Below are positions 1 through 17,099 of a DNA stretch of 64,000 nt, piece after piece (within the stretch, counting starts at the first letter, position 1; every line of letters starts with the position of its first letter). The position numbers were made by a program, and so were the translations under genes. Below the pieces are notes generated by a model that saw only the letters and a program-made list of their open reading frames with translations, was not told the DNA's origin and did not search any database. This DNA is from Acanthaster planci (taxonomy: Eukaryota; Echinodermata; Asteroidea; Valvatida; Acanthasteridae), in NCBI RefSeq assembly GCF_001949145.1, contig NW_019091523.1:63534-127533 (forward strand). Direction: 5' to 3'.

Positions 1-1522
1 CCAGAAATGCAAAAAGTCATAACTGACTTTAAAAATGTCCAACTTTTGCCAAATAACCACCGCTAATTTGGAATATTCGAGCGCATCTGCGGAGATCACT
101 CGCTGACTCCTGAGGACTACTGAAGAGAACTGCGCATCTTCTTTGTGCATTTTTTCCACCATTTATTTACTCCAGTATGCCGCAGCGAAACACGGCGAGT
201 ATGTAGGTTACCAGCTACCTGGCGGTGGCGATCACTGTGTACAAAGAATGTCTTGGGTCTTCAACACTGGGGCCGGTAACCACGCCTTGCCTATGGAGCC
301 GACCGGAGCAGTTAATCAGATTACGATGTGTGGGGACTTCGTTCGTACTCCTTGTGTTTGATAGCTCCATGCTCAGAGTTGGGCCTTTAGCAAATGCCAA
401 ATTTCCTTTATGTCATGACCATGAAAATGTATGATTTTGTTATCAACTTGTGGAGAAAATGAAACTAAATGGATATGATTGGAAGTGTTTCGACATCCTG
501 GACAGTTCGTCATGTTGCCTTACATAATCATTTGTAATTAGGTTCTTTATAAGAAGCAAAAGAGTAATAAGTCATTTCATTGGCATTTGTAAAGTAATTG
601 TGTACACAGAGACAAAAATCAATTGACAAGTTATGATGCAATTTTACTACTGATGGGTTTATATCAATCTTGGCAACTTCTAGTTTTACAAGAGTGAAAC
701 AAAGATTCACTTACCGCATTTTTGGAACTGAAATTGTGAGTATTCAGACATCTCCTTGATTTATTATTAAAAGTTGTGTACATATTAACCACTTCCCAGG
801 TGGAATTTGCATATGCTGGATGAGTTCCTGGGCAATTTTCAAGATTTTCCATTTTCAAAATTCTTCAACAATTCATAACTTCATTTACTGGACGTTTACA
901 CCCACAAGAATGACTGTCTGGTGGCTACTCTAATCTGACAGGCAACCTCCATTGACGCCCCAGTATTGCAGTCAGGCCAGCCACCGAGTAAAGAGGGCCT
1001 AGAATTGTGAGGTGTCACATCATTTCCTTTGTTCCCAAAATTGGCCCAGTGCGTTGCTGAACAGCAGTGGTGTCTTTACAAATGTGGCCAGATAAGCATG
1101 CAGCGATACTGTATCAGTCATCCCTGGTGTGCTGGTGCACTTTTACCCCGCTGATAATCCGCGGGCGCTGAATGCCGCAAACAGTGGTATACTGTTTCAA
1201 AACAATGATGTATTACCTCCACTAATACCAGCTGAAAAATGTTGGCAATTCCGAGCAGCTCAGTCCTTTATTCCAAGTACGTTTTTTGGTTACAAGGCCC
1301 AGCTCCTTTGTCCGATTTCGGTTACCCCAGCTATGTGTACAAACTCAAGGTACCTGGTACCAGGATCTCCGGAGGCAAGTGGTTACAGAAAAAGCTTAAG
1401 TTTGCCATTAGACATGGTTTTTCCTTTTCTTCTGTTGGGACATGAGTAAGTGAAAAAGTAGATAGAGATAGAGTGGGGATATAGAATCCTTTGATAACCT
1501 TGCATCAGCCTTGTCTTCTCTA
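1..1522. other. MTG2 3' flank, no gene recognised
   Basis: Short open frames occur on both strands (for example around 143-434 and 1129-1449), but none has a recognisable domain, a start context or convincing splice sites, and overlapping frames are equally open. Part of it (about 1250-1522) is probably the 3' untranslated region of the minus-strand MTG2 gene. Nothing else can be supported. Confidence 0.5.
1267..1272 (-). terminator. candidate poly(A) signal of MTG2
   Basis: The minus strand reads AATAAA here, about 250 bases downstream of the MTG2 stop codon at 1525-1523. It is the closest canonical hexamer found below the stop. Placement of the transcript end is inference; no transcript data are available. 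Confidence 0.4.
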
Positions 1523-6425
<4,903 letters not shown>

Positions 6426-6437
6426 CAGAATTGACTG
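6426..6437 (-). other. 5' leader of MTG2 first coding exon, behind a splice acceptor
   Basis: On the minus strand an AT-rich pyrimidine tract ends in TTTACAG at 6438, 12 nt before the chosen ATG. This implies an upstream non-coding exon and supports the ATG at 6425-6423 over an in-frame ATG further upstream that would lie inside the intron. The upstream exon itself was not located. Confidence 0.55.
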
Positions 6438-6698
6438 CTGTAAATAAATGAAATAAAACATTTTTATTTCGTCACATGAATATCTTTTCTAGTCTTTCAA
6501 AGTTTCAACTTTGTTCAGTTTTCAGGGTGAGAGATGATGGATGGGGAGTTGAGTCTTGGTGTTTAAATTTGAAATGAGGCCTCAACACTTAGCTGGCAAA
6601 ATACTGAGGACCTGGTCCTTTTGTTAGCACAAGAGTGAGTAAAGTTTTGCTTGGTTTTCTGCACTCTACCATAAGTCTGTAGTGAACGGTAACATGTA

Positions 6699-7512
6699 CA
6701 GTAAACTCCAACTAAGTCGGCATCGCATAACTCATCATATTGTTTAAGTTGGCCTTTTGACAAAAGTCCCGATCGTCTGTAATGCATTTCCATTGTAAAT
6801 TTCATTTCTAAGTCAACATTTATAAGTCGTCATGTCGTATAAGTCGGCATTTTTTTCTCGGTCCCTTTTCCACAAAACCATACAAATTCCTTCGTGTAAG
6901 TCGGCATTAAAACATAATTGTGCTTTGGTACCAGTCTCCTTCGCCTCAGTTGCCAAGAAGTATCAAGTGACAAGTCCCACACTGCTTGACTGATGTCTGT
7001 TTATTAGCAGCACAGGCCATGGTTGATAATCGGCCAGCATGAGTACATCAATACCAGTAACCCCTCTAGTGCAACATGCATGCACTCTGTCCATTTTTGG
7101 TGGTCGCCATATTGAGCGAACTTAACCAATGCGTGTGCGGATGATTGTATGTTTTCTGTACCATAACTGTATCACGTACATGTACATGTACGTACTGCAC
7201 TGTCAAGTCGTGATGTGATATGTAAGTGGCTGGCCGTCCTTGCTTCGTCTTTAGGGGCACATGATCAATTATCGAATTTGCAGCCCGTGAGGATAATAAT
7301 TGAGAATGAATTTGCTGGGATCGACCACGGAGGTAGAAATAAACCAGGGTAAATCAAAGCCATTGAATTAGTCCAAGGAATCATAATGTACATAGGCAAT
7401 ACATGTGTACGTGTAAATCAGCAAAATGATGACTTACAACACAAGTCGGCATTCGCGTAAGTTGTCATAATTTCTTGAGTCCCGAGAGTGCTGACTTTGC
7501 CAGAGATTACTG
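6699..7512. mobile_element. TA-flanked non-autonomous DNA transposon, pogo/Tigger-like ends
   Basis: The left end CAGTAAACTCCAACTAAGTC and the reverse complement of the right end, CAGTAATCTCTGGCAAAGTC, match at most positions. The element is flanked by TA on both sides (6697-6698, 7513-7514), the target duplication of Tc1/mariner/pogo elements. AAGTCGGCAT recurs internally (near 6714, 6842, 6899, 7444). The 814-bp body has no transposase-like open frame, so it is a deletion derivative. Superfamily assignment from end sequence only is an inference. Confidence 0.62.
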
Positions 7513-8164
7513 TATGTTCTACAAGCCTGTTTGTCAGTAGTCTTCTAGTCTCAGAAATTTAAATAAACCATGTGTACCTGATGCAGCTTGTGAAATAACT
7601 GGCAGAAAGAAGGACCGTGGAACCAAATATATGTAACAATCATGACCTTTTTGTAAAGAGAATTTTGATGACTTGGTCCATGGTGAGTGGTGATGACTAG
7701 GATGGCTGTTTCAGCATGTTCAATGACCCAAGTAAACAAGCACCAATACTACATGTACAATGTACATGTACACGTACGTTGCACAAAACCCACGTACATA
7801 CAAGTGTCATAACTGTGTTCTGTTCATAACATTTCCGACAGTCATTGGCATTAGTTTTCTTGCTGATGCATGTGCCTCCTACATGTACATGAAGTTGGGG
7901 CATACTAACAGGTCTATGTGAGGAGTTCCATCTACGGATGACAATAATTATTCCCCACAGTGACCTTGCCTACATCAGTAAGCAAAAACATGTCCAGAAA
8001 AGTTAAAAAATGAAAATACAGGTACCAAGTTGTTTACTGAGAAAACACTCTCTGAGACCAGTCTCATAAAAGGCGTGCGTACATGGAATTCTTTCAATGT
8101 CGTGCCAGTTCTTCTTTTGTGGCCACATTTCCGTGGGTGAAAATAAGTTACAGCTTGCTGGCCA

Positions 8165-8243
8165 CTAGACCCGTAAACAGGGCCCTACATACACTCCATA
8201 GTAGTATTTACATAGGGCCCAGCTGTTTCCATTACGGGTCTAG
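8165..8243. repeat. short hairpin MITE with ends CTAGACCCGTAA
   Basis: A 79-bp near-perfect inverted repeat: it begins CTAGACCCGTAAACAGGGCC, and the reverse complement of its right end begins CTAGACCCGTAATGGAAACA. Flanking GCTGGCCA / TTGGCCAGC extends the pairing. The same end motif (ACCYGTAAACAGGGCC) occurs near 40029 and at 42050-42067, so this is a dispersed family. Confidence 0.6.
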
Positions 8244-8328
8244 CAGTGTCTAGCTGGCCAAATAATGTGAACATGGTGAAGCAGCAAGAAAAAAAAAGCC
8301 AAGAAGCAACCAACAATGGATCTATAAG

Positions 8329-8986
8329 CAGGTCGGGGACCAAACCACAATCTAGCGACGTCCCTAATTTCTGCTCATGTCGCTAGTTCAAGCGGCAATG
8401 ATGTCATTTTTATCAGGTCAAGTAATAATGATGTAGTTTTCCCATGTGATTTTGGGAAAATAACGAGATTTGAAATGCCGGCAGCCAACATGGCTGCCAT
8501 TGCCATTACCGTTGGAGTCTGTGGCAAAATTGTTTCCGATCGCTATTTTGGAAAATTGCCACAGTAAACATAAAATGTGCCACGGTGAATCGATGGAGAT
8601 CTTTAATTGCAACATTTTCATGCATAAAGTAAACTTCGGCAAAGCTTCATTTTTTTCGGGTAAACATTTTCATCGGCAGAGTTGAACTTGCCTACCTACC
8701 GAATTCGACACTTCCAGTGCAAGACTCGACCAAAAAATCTCCTTGATCCGCTTTTAAAGATGTCAAATGAAAGGAAAGCTTTATTTAGATCTTGGGAAGC
8801 ATGTTTCCTGTAAATTTGATCAATCAGAAGAATTGGTTTTGAAGTTTTGGGCCCATAAAGAGATCGATGTCATCTGCAAACTGAGATCTAAAAATAGTTC
8901 AAAAATTACGTCATCGTTGCTCAAACGAGCTGCATATGTATAGTAGTCTGGTGTCGTCGCTAGATTGTGATTTGGTCCCCGACCTG
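8329..8986. mobile_element. 658-bp MITE with 32-bp terminal inverted repeats
   Basis: The ends (8329-8360 and 8955-8986) are inverted copies with a single C/T difference over 32 bases, starting CAGGTCGGGGACCAAA. Short overlapping open frames inside (8418-8685) are not recognisable proteins. A clear target-site duplication was not found, so the superfamily is left open. The near-identity of the ends suggests recent activity. Confidence 0.8.
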
Positions 8987-9649
8987 AAAGGACCTAAGCC
9001 TTATCACTAAAACCGCATGACTGATTTTGCACAACTGCGGAAAGGCATTGTGGGAAGGGAAAAGGGGCAATGTTTGCCTTCCCATGATGGCTTTATACTA
9101 CTGACAAAGCAACATCACTCCTGCAGTACAAATACTGAAGTAGGCCTAGGCCTTATCATGCTTATTACAGTATTAGACTAGGCCCTAGGCTATAGTACAT
9201 GCTATAGGCCTAAAGCTAGCATGACTAGTACTAGTAGTAGGCTTAAGTACATGTATGTAGTATAATGCTTAGTGGATGGAGCGTAGTCTGGATCAAAGTG
9301 GACTAGAGCAGTTGAGGGTGAGATTCTGACTTTAGAATAAAGTTACGGGGTAAAATACGACCAAAAACAAGCCACGCACCTCCTCCACAGAGAGAATGCT
9401 GAAGCTCAGGCCTAGCTCTCTACATGTGGTACATGATGTGGGCCCCCCACACGAATATGAAATTACGACAGCACCGCTTCAACATTCATGCCTCTAGCGC
9501 GTAAAGTTGCTTGCTTTACAGATTGCGCCCTCTGGCGACCAGTAATGACTTCTCAAATTCGCCAGCCATACATTCCACACGTACGACTAAGAAGAAGTCA
9601 ACAAGACTCATCTTGCATTTTCCACAGTTCAACATCAAAATAATATTTT

Positions 9650-9854
9650 TACGGAGGTGTATTGCTGCCAACGTTTAAACTACTCATTATCTCGTTTAAA
9701 TGACTTATTATCTCGTTTAAATGACATAGTTATTTCGTTTGAACTACATAGCTATCTCGTTTATACGACTTGTGTGTCGTTTAAACGAAATAATTTAAGT
9801 CGTTTAAACGAGATAAAATATTTCTTTTCGCGTTGGCAGCAATACCCTTCCATA
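9650..9854. mobile_element. 205-bp MITE with internal CGTTTAAA repeats
   Basis: The termini are inverted: the left is TACGGAGGTGTATTGCTGCC and the reverse complement of the right is TATGGAAGGGTATTGCTGCC, both followed by AACG. Inside, about seven copies of a 13-20 base unit around TCTCGTTTAAATGACT occur, the last two in opposite orientation (GTCGTTTAAACGAGAT). The short repetitive open frame here is a by-product of the repeats. TA at each end may be the target duplication. Confidence 0.72.
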
Positions 9855-10248
9855 AATAGTAGACATGTCTGGTGAATAAATCTGTGCAGCTGGGGACTTA
9901 AAATTTGAAAATTGCTGGTCGTGAAATTATAGTAATGAAGTATTTATACTATTTATAGTGTACAATCGTCGAAAAGGCCGACAGTGCTTTTTATTCCAGT
10001 CGACTAAAGACGGTCAATAAGCTTTTCCCCTTCTACTTATTTGTAATAGGCAATGAATAACAAATATCACTTATGAAACAGTTCTGCTTAGTTCCCACAA
10101 ATTGATGACAGTGTAACTTTCCTTCTTGTTGGTTTGGCGGGTGCGTATTTGCTGAACTTCACTTTTTGCAGTTTTCATGCAAATATCTTGACAAATGAGA
10201 GCGCTGTTGATGGCGATGATGTCATTTTAAAAAGACCTTTTTAACTTC

Positions 10249-10686
10249 AGGGTGCATTCCACCAAATCGTTGTATCTCTGCGCGCGAGCTCATTAATATT
10301 TTGTGATCCCACGGGATTTTTTTACAATAAGACAGGCCATAATCAGGAGGCATTATATAAATGTTTCTATCAATCCCGAATTTAGGACTGATTGTTTCAA
10401 GTTCGGGGTATTTCTTTCACAAAAAGCCCAAAATTGCGGACCTATTTTGAATAGAGGCGGGCGGCTACATTCAAAAATGAGCGTTCAGTTTTACTGCTAT
10501 TTTGGGGGTATCTTCGTTCAGGGGCGAATAAATTTTTTTCATGCAAAAAATGATCTTCTGGTCATAACCTTGAATTTCCAGTGAAAAAAACGCAGGCCAA
10601 CCTCTTCACGAGAGTCAACAGGCGGCGCTATTTCGGTCCGATTTTGCACTATTTTCTATGGGCGCGTATTTGGTGTAGCGCAACCT
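10249..10686. mobile_element. possible non-autonomous DNA transposon with diverged inverted ends
   Basis: The left end AGGGTGCATTCCACCAAATC and the reverse complement of the right end, AAGGTTGCGCTACACCAAAT, agree over about 20 bases with mismatches and a small indel. The interior has one unremarkable open frame. No target duplication was identified; the call rests on the ends alone. Confidence 0.38.
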
Positions 10687-13520
10687 TCAGGGCTTTTCTG
10701 TTCAAACCCAAATTGTGGTCAATGAAACTTTTGGGAGAAACTTTTCCTCGCTAACCAACTGTTATGCATCGACACAACAATGAACCATATACATGTAGAA
10801 GCCTATAAAGATGGCAAAATTCTGGCTAATGTTGGTGCTGAAATTGTAACACATAAGTTTCTCATGGGAATTATTTTATTTTATTGGCATTAAAACCACT
10901 GAGGAACCCATGATGTTAAAATGGCGAATTGAAAAATGGGGATTTCAATTAAATCGAACAAAAAAGTGCACTTACAACGGTTACAATACGCAGGCGTCCA
11001 AAGCACTTGTTTTTCCTGGAATTACATACTTTTCAGGAAACTAATTTAATGAAATGCACAAACACGATTGTCCACCTGGCATGCCGTCGGATTTATTTCC
11101 TTTAAAAAGATTGACCTCTGACATAAATGACAAAATTACGTTTCAACAAAATAATTTGAGTTTTATTTGTCCCCCAGATGGGTTTCGCAATACATGTCAT
11201 AAACGCTCGGGGATTTCCATGTCTGACAAAATACATCATAGGTATAGCCTATGAACACACGATGGTCCCAAATTATTTGTTGCCCAAAAATGAACTCCAC
11301 ATTTTTTCACGTTTATTCCTTATCACGCAAATACAGCATGAAACATCAATTTTGTTCGGCTGCTCGGCACGGTGGATAATAACGAGACAAGCAAATCACT
11401 TCTGCCACTGTGACCCAAGAATTGGAGATCAATTTATTTTCACATTCGACATGAAAGAACCTTGGCGTTCCATAGCACCTCTTACCCTGGGGATATCCCC
11501 TTACTTGTGACATCATCCAGTGCAACCACCGAGGGATCATACACAAATACTTCCATTTTCGGTGGCACTTACATAATGTGCGACGATATGGATTCAACTT
11601 ACCATTCTGTGAATATTTTACACGTAAGTATTAGGTCCATGCCTTTGTACTTCACACCAAGGGTTTTTTTGCTCAATAAACACACTGAGAGAAAGCTTTT
11701 GAAAGGGAAAAATGTAGGTTTGAGAGCTAGAGTTAAGTCATCACGTTCAAGATCAAGTCGACACACGAGGTTAAAGCTACTTGAATTGATCACCGAAATA
11801 CAGTGCAGGCCGAGAAGTTGCAATCCAGTGACTGTTCCAACCAGCTACTAGCCTGAGCCATTCAAATTGTAATGGTGCCACTGAGAACCTTGGAGCCCAG
11901 ACGTACACTCTGAAACGCCAGTGAAGTGGGTTGACAGTTACGGTTCAGAATCGTGATTCGTAAGAAACAGTCGGTCTTGAACTATGGACTGATTACGTGC
12001 GTATTATTAACAATCTGTTGCGCTATTTTGTCCTTATGCATGTGCCTAATGCAAGACCTACTTCCCATCAGGTGAACTAAGTGAAAATCTGCAATATATT
12101 GTTAACGGCTTTTACAGCCTACTCATGGCGTCGAGAGGGGAGGGCAAGAAAAAAAGGGGAACATTTTAAAAAGTTGGAAAAAATTGAAGTAAATAGAAAT
12201 AAGAGAGGAAACGAAAATCACGGATTTGCTTTAAAAGTGTCGCCCCCACCCTTTAATGGGTTTATCATAAATTATCAATTCTCATAAATTCTCCACCCAT
12301 TGGGAAAATGGTTTCCCCCACCTCGGAAAATATTCTGGCGACGCCCATGACTAGGCCTACTGTTGTATGAGTTGTGGGCATAGTTTCCTTCAAGTTATCA
12401 CGGGGAGGTTATACATATTTTGAATTTGAAATTTGCTACGCTACTTATGAGCGACAGATCATGTTCAAGACGCAATGGACAAAAATATTGCACATATCAG
12501 AGGTTAAAATTGACTTTTGCTCAACCGACTATTGGCATAGGGGTCTCCAGGGCTTTTTTTTGGATGGGGGCAGGGAATCAGCAGCAAACTGACCAACCGT
12601 TAAAGATGGAAGGGGTCAACTGGAAGGTATTTTCAAGTAATCGATGATTTTCACCACCTTTCCTTTTTTCTTTCCTTATCTTTTCCTTTCCATTCCTCTC
12701 CCCTTTTATTTATTTATCTGTTAGTTTTTCCTAAGGAAGTGCTCCCTTTGCCGACCTGGTGACGCCTGTGACATGGAGAAAAACTAATCAGAAGTGTGCA
12801 TTTATTTACTAGGGCAAATGTTGATGTAACTGTCGAGGGAAGAAGTATATGGTTCGTCCAAGATAAAGACAGACCCAATTAATTGTCTATCTCGGCCTTG
12901 AACGTGCTTCGTTAACAGACGCTGGACAACATGGCAACGTGTCTCGGCTTGTAGTGAGTATAGTAATTTGTTCATTCGTACTTTTCTAATGAAAATAATG
13001 TGTACGTAATACGAAATATTATAATCATCTCTAGCAGAATATATGCCAACGATCCGAATGGGGGCAGGCTGACCAATATCCTGAAATTGCCGTAGGGGTC
13101 GCTGTTCGCGATGTAGGTGGATTTCATAATGTACATGTGCGCTTATGTGTCTTAACTTTCTGCAGAGCATCTAGAAGTTTAGTTTAGTTTGTTCGCTGTT
13201 CATGGTGCACTTTCGACTGATAAAATTCACAAACAATCTGCATTTTCTGCATCTGCATATACATTTGCGAGTCCCGTATGGTCGTTCCACTTCCAGTTTC
13301 TCACGCGCACCACTAAAATATCCGATAGAGTTTAAAGTGACCAATTTAATTCAAAATGAAATAGATGTATCCTCCCCATCACCGATGATTTATTCCCGTG
13401 ACCAGTTTGGCGTTATAAAAAAAAGTCATAGAGCCCATCAAATTTGTTTTGATCTGTTTATCAGAGAAAGTCGTTGTTTAGATGACATCATGTTTGAATG
13501 GTTACATGAACAACTCTATA

Positions 13521-13578
13521 AAAACTACAACTGTGTATGGAAGAAAAAAAAAACTACAACTGTGTATGGAAGAAAAAA
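13521..13578. repeat. two-copy tandem duplication, 29-bp period
   Basis: CTACAACTGTGTATGGAAGA followed by an A run appears twice, at 13525 and 13554, in immediate tandem. It looks like a simple local duplication ending in poly-A tracts of slightly different length. Confidence 0.8.
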
Positions 13579-14271
13579 AGGGCTCGTAAAGTAAAATTTT
13601 CCTCGAAAAAAATGTGAAAAAATCTGGGAAATTAATCTGGTCCTCCCCTAAATTTATATTCATGTTCGCTGTTCCACTGAGAGTGCTTTTCCATATAGGA
13701 ATGTCTCTTGGCGCATTCTTTATAATACACAGATTTGTAGTTGTTGTGGAAAAGTGAAAAAGTCACATTCTTTATCAACTTAATGTTCAGTAATTGCTTA
13801 TTACATTTGGCCGAAGCTGTCGACACCGCAAACCAAAGTCTGGAAGTGTCTATAATAATAACAACAATACATTATTTCAAGAAGTACTTTGCGTCAGGTA
13901 GATGTTAATTTTAATTACAGATTTTGCCTGTACATCGGCGTATAAACACCGAATGCTCAGTGTTTCTGGAAGGGGGCGGGTTAGCGTTGCTGTTCTTATA
14001 CCTCGCTTCGCACCAAAGGCTTGGCTTGTCTCAGGCTTTCAGTGCATTAAATTTTGGTTTCCAGTCCATAATCGCTCTCGCAGGTTAACCCGATTGCCTC
14101 CTGCCTCTAAAACTGGACCTTTTTCCTAACCCCGTAATGTGATGCTGATTAAGAAAAGGTTATAAATAAACGTACAGTTAAGGGCGCCAATTGCCTGAGG
14201 AGCTGAAAGTGCCATTCAAACAAACAACTTACACTTCAACAGCAACTTCTGACTCGGGCCGGCCAGCCAAC

Positions 14272-14360
14272 CCCGGTAGGCTCGGTGGTTGAGTGCTTAA
14301 GACGTCTGCACTAGTAGGCAGGAGGTCGTAGGTTCAAGTCTCACCCCAAGTAAGCTTGTG
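14272..14360 (+). mobile_element. tRNA-derived SINE head
   Basis: A box-like TGGTTGAGTGC (14286-14296) and B box-like GGTTCAAGTCT (14331-14341) lie at tRNA spacing. The acceptor arms do not pair, so this is not a functional tRNA. The body downstream is AT-rich. The head shares CTCGGTGG, GAGTG and the A/B layout with the element 375 bases downstream. Confidence 0.55.
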
Positions 14361-14649
14361 AAAATTTTATAAGCTCTCGGAAAAGCACTAAGCATACGGT
14401 GTTTACACTATGAATATCTAACAAAAGAAGCACGGTGTGTTATATTTGGGTACAGCCTGTAATTAAAACGATAAAACCGTTCTTGATACTGTTGCTTTTG
14501 AAATTTGCTTTTACATCGAAGATGTCAGGTAGGCTGAGGGCCTATATACCAGATTTTGCCCATATACACCGCGTGTACAGTCACACTGCATTCTTGGTGT
14601 GATCCGAATGACTTGGTGTTGTCATTGGCTGGAGTTAGCCATCCAGGCC

Positions 14650-14750
14650 AGCGAAACTCGGTGGATGAGTGGTTCAGGTGTCTTGACTATACAGGCATGC
14701 TGGAAGTCCTGGGTTCGATTCCCACTCGTGCCAGTTAGTGATTTTTTTCC
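14650..14750 (+). mobile_element. tRNA-derived SINE head with consensus B box
   Basis: A box TGGATGAGTGG (14662-14672) and B box GGTTCGATTCC (14712-14722) are both close to RNA polymerase III consensus, and the T-stem TGGG/CCCA is preserved. The 5' GGCCAGCG and 3' CTCGTGCC do not make a clean seven-pair acceptor stem and no CCA context or clear anticodon loop is seen. It is therefore read as a SINE head rather than a tRNA gene. Confidence 0.55.
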
Positions 14751-17099
14751 CCTAAATTCGAACCATACCGAATATAGAGTGTAAATACACCCGTCAGTGT
14801 ATAACCCATTTTAATATAAAAAATACTTATTCTCAAACATTGTGTAGTTACTGCCAAAAATTGTAAAACACCCCAGATAAAGATAAGCGGAACAACCCAC
14901 GTTGTTTTAGAATGAACACCAGCAACAAATAAATAAATCTCAACCAGCTGTTTATAGGTTTATTGGAAAAGATTTTAAATGGGGAATTTTTTGAGCCCCT
15001 AAACTGAGTCCATGTCAATTTTTTTAAGCCAGATTTTTACCTTCTGTTTTGGGAAATTTAACAAAGGTGCCTCATCACCACAAAATTACGACGACACTTT
15101 TAATGCCAACAAATTGTCTGAATGTCAGGGCGTGCATAAAGCTTATAAAGTATTGAACATCGCTGAGTAATGCTTATGACAGCCTGCATATTAATTACAG
15201 TAAATATTTTGGTAATGCACCACTTTGGGAGATCGTCACTCGACAAGCTAAATATTCCCTCTGACGTATTCGACTTTCATATCAAACAACTGATTTCCTG
15301 AAAGATTTGCAGCAACATTGAACATTTCAGTCGTGATCACGATGGAGATGTAATTCTTAATGCCAACGATTGAAAGAGAGCTATTATTGTACCGCGCCGT
15401 TGCCGCGTATACGTACGAGTCAGCAGGCGATTGGCTGGCCGAAAAGTATATACAAGCTGTTCTTAACGCTTCCCTGCGCTCGCTGTAAGGTGCGTCACCT
15501 GTCTAATTTGATCCCTGTAACCTCGCCGCGCTAGCATTGTACATGTTCAGAATGCAACAGGTAGAACGCCAAAACTACCTATTCATCGTGAGCCCAAAAA
15601 AGAAACCGATTCTGTGCGCTTATACCATGTCAAGTAGTGCACCACCATTCCAACTGCATGTATGAGTTCGTCAGTGATGGCAGGCAACTTCAGTTCTCCT
15701 CAAAGTGGATGGCACTGCACGTATAAAACGCCATACATGGAAATTCCTCACAGGTGCGTACTGTCGTTTATTTGTTTTATAAAAGTGCCAAAATATACAA
15801 CCTCGCGAGCTCATGATGATAAAGCAGTAGGTTTACTTGCATTTGAATTGAGTAAGACAAATATACCTTATTCATTTGCTCGGTGCAAACGAACCCTGTT
15901 TTGGTTTCACAGGCGAAGGACAGTTTACTGAATGATTTAAGTCAACTCGGTTTTTAACTGGCGTGGGCAATAAACTATTTTCATGCTCGTAGTGACCCTA
16001 TTCGTGTCCTGTAATAGCCTCGCGATAATGCGGAAAATGCATTGTTTTTACAGCCACGTGGGGCCAAGATTCGTCAACGGAGAAAAATGTGTTTGTCACG
16101 TTTGTATTTTGCGTGACTAGGGTACATTATTTCAGGGTGATTGTTCTCGCAGTAGTCAGAGTCACGTGCTACTGATGGTTGCACACGGCTGGGTCTGATT
16201 AAACTGAGCGTATCTGTTGGCGTCGTTTTCTCAATTGGAGGGAAAAGACACACGGGTTATACAATGACACCGTGCTGTTATTAAGCGCCACAGAATTCGT
16301 GACTGCACAATCGGAAATTTTTTTGTAGATCCCCTAAATTAATCTATGGCCGTGTTTCCCCCGCAAATCTGTTAAGTCGTCAGACGTTTAGACTTGGAGG
16401 TTTTGATTGGACGAAAGTGACCACGTGTTGCTCAGATTAATTTTCTATTATAAGATGTTTCCGTTATAGCGACATATTAGTATAAATTCTTGGCCGTTAT
16501 AAAAATGAGATCGCGAAGATAAATCCTGGGTAGCCTATGAATCGGAAAATATCACGTGGGCAAGTCCAAAGTTTGGGTTGTTTTATGGTGACTCTTGACT
16601 TTTACCCACCAACAACTCACAAACACTTGAGGCTGAAACCTTTGCACCCATTCACATTATTAATTGTGCAAACCTCACACACACGAGCTTGGCTGAGTTG
16701 TCATGTACATGTATGCATTCAATATATTATGTATACAATGGCGAACGTATTGTATGTAGTGCGATCACTTCCCTGTTCGCTCTGTGATGTGTGAAACTAA
16801 CTGGATGCATAAATACAGGGATGTACGAAAGTAAAAGACAAGTGGACAGATTTACCTCAAAGGTCGATGGAGTTTGTTGCTAGCGTTATTAGCATGGACC
16901 AGCAGCCATTAGTGTCATGAGCTTGAACTGTCTTGAAGTCCATTGACGGATGGGAGGGTATGTTCTGTCATTTCTCATTGCAATAATGGTTGTGGAGCGT
17001 TGTGACATGAGGACACCTCTAATCAGGTTTTTCATTGTGGAAGTTTCAGTTGACAACTCATGATGCCACCAAGCAAAAGCAGGATTTGTTGAGGGCACC

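Larger units (their letters stand above)
9855..17099. other. long intergenic stretch, no gene recognised
   Basis: Apart from the elements listed separately, nothing coding could be supported. Open frames of 60-130 codons (for example 11178-11510, 11462-11851, 12802-13170 minus, 13202-13594) overlap open frames on the other strand and show no family motif. A small tandem duplication (29-bp period) lies at 13521-13578. Some GC-rich segments near 15.4-15.6 kb could be regulatory but carry no decisive signal. Confidence 0.5.

Noticed and set aside
1129-1449. 106-codon plus-strand frame beside MTG2
   Set aside because: It overlaps another open frame, lies in the MTG2 3' flank and shows no recognisable domain.
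11178-11851. Overlapping 110- and 129-codon frames with an antisense frame
   Set aside because: Three mutually overlapping frames with no family motif; no way to choose, and no splice sites that give a product.
14650-14735. Possible intact tRNA gene with good A and B boxes
   Set aside because: Acceptor-stem halves do not pair and the sequence continues as a repeat with a sister copy nearby; a SINE head explains it better.
16889-17098. 69-codon minus frame ending just before the inverted CCAAT-CRE arm
   Set aside because: Composition is protein-like but there is no recognised motif and no partner exon; left out as a gene.
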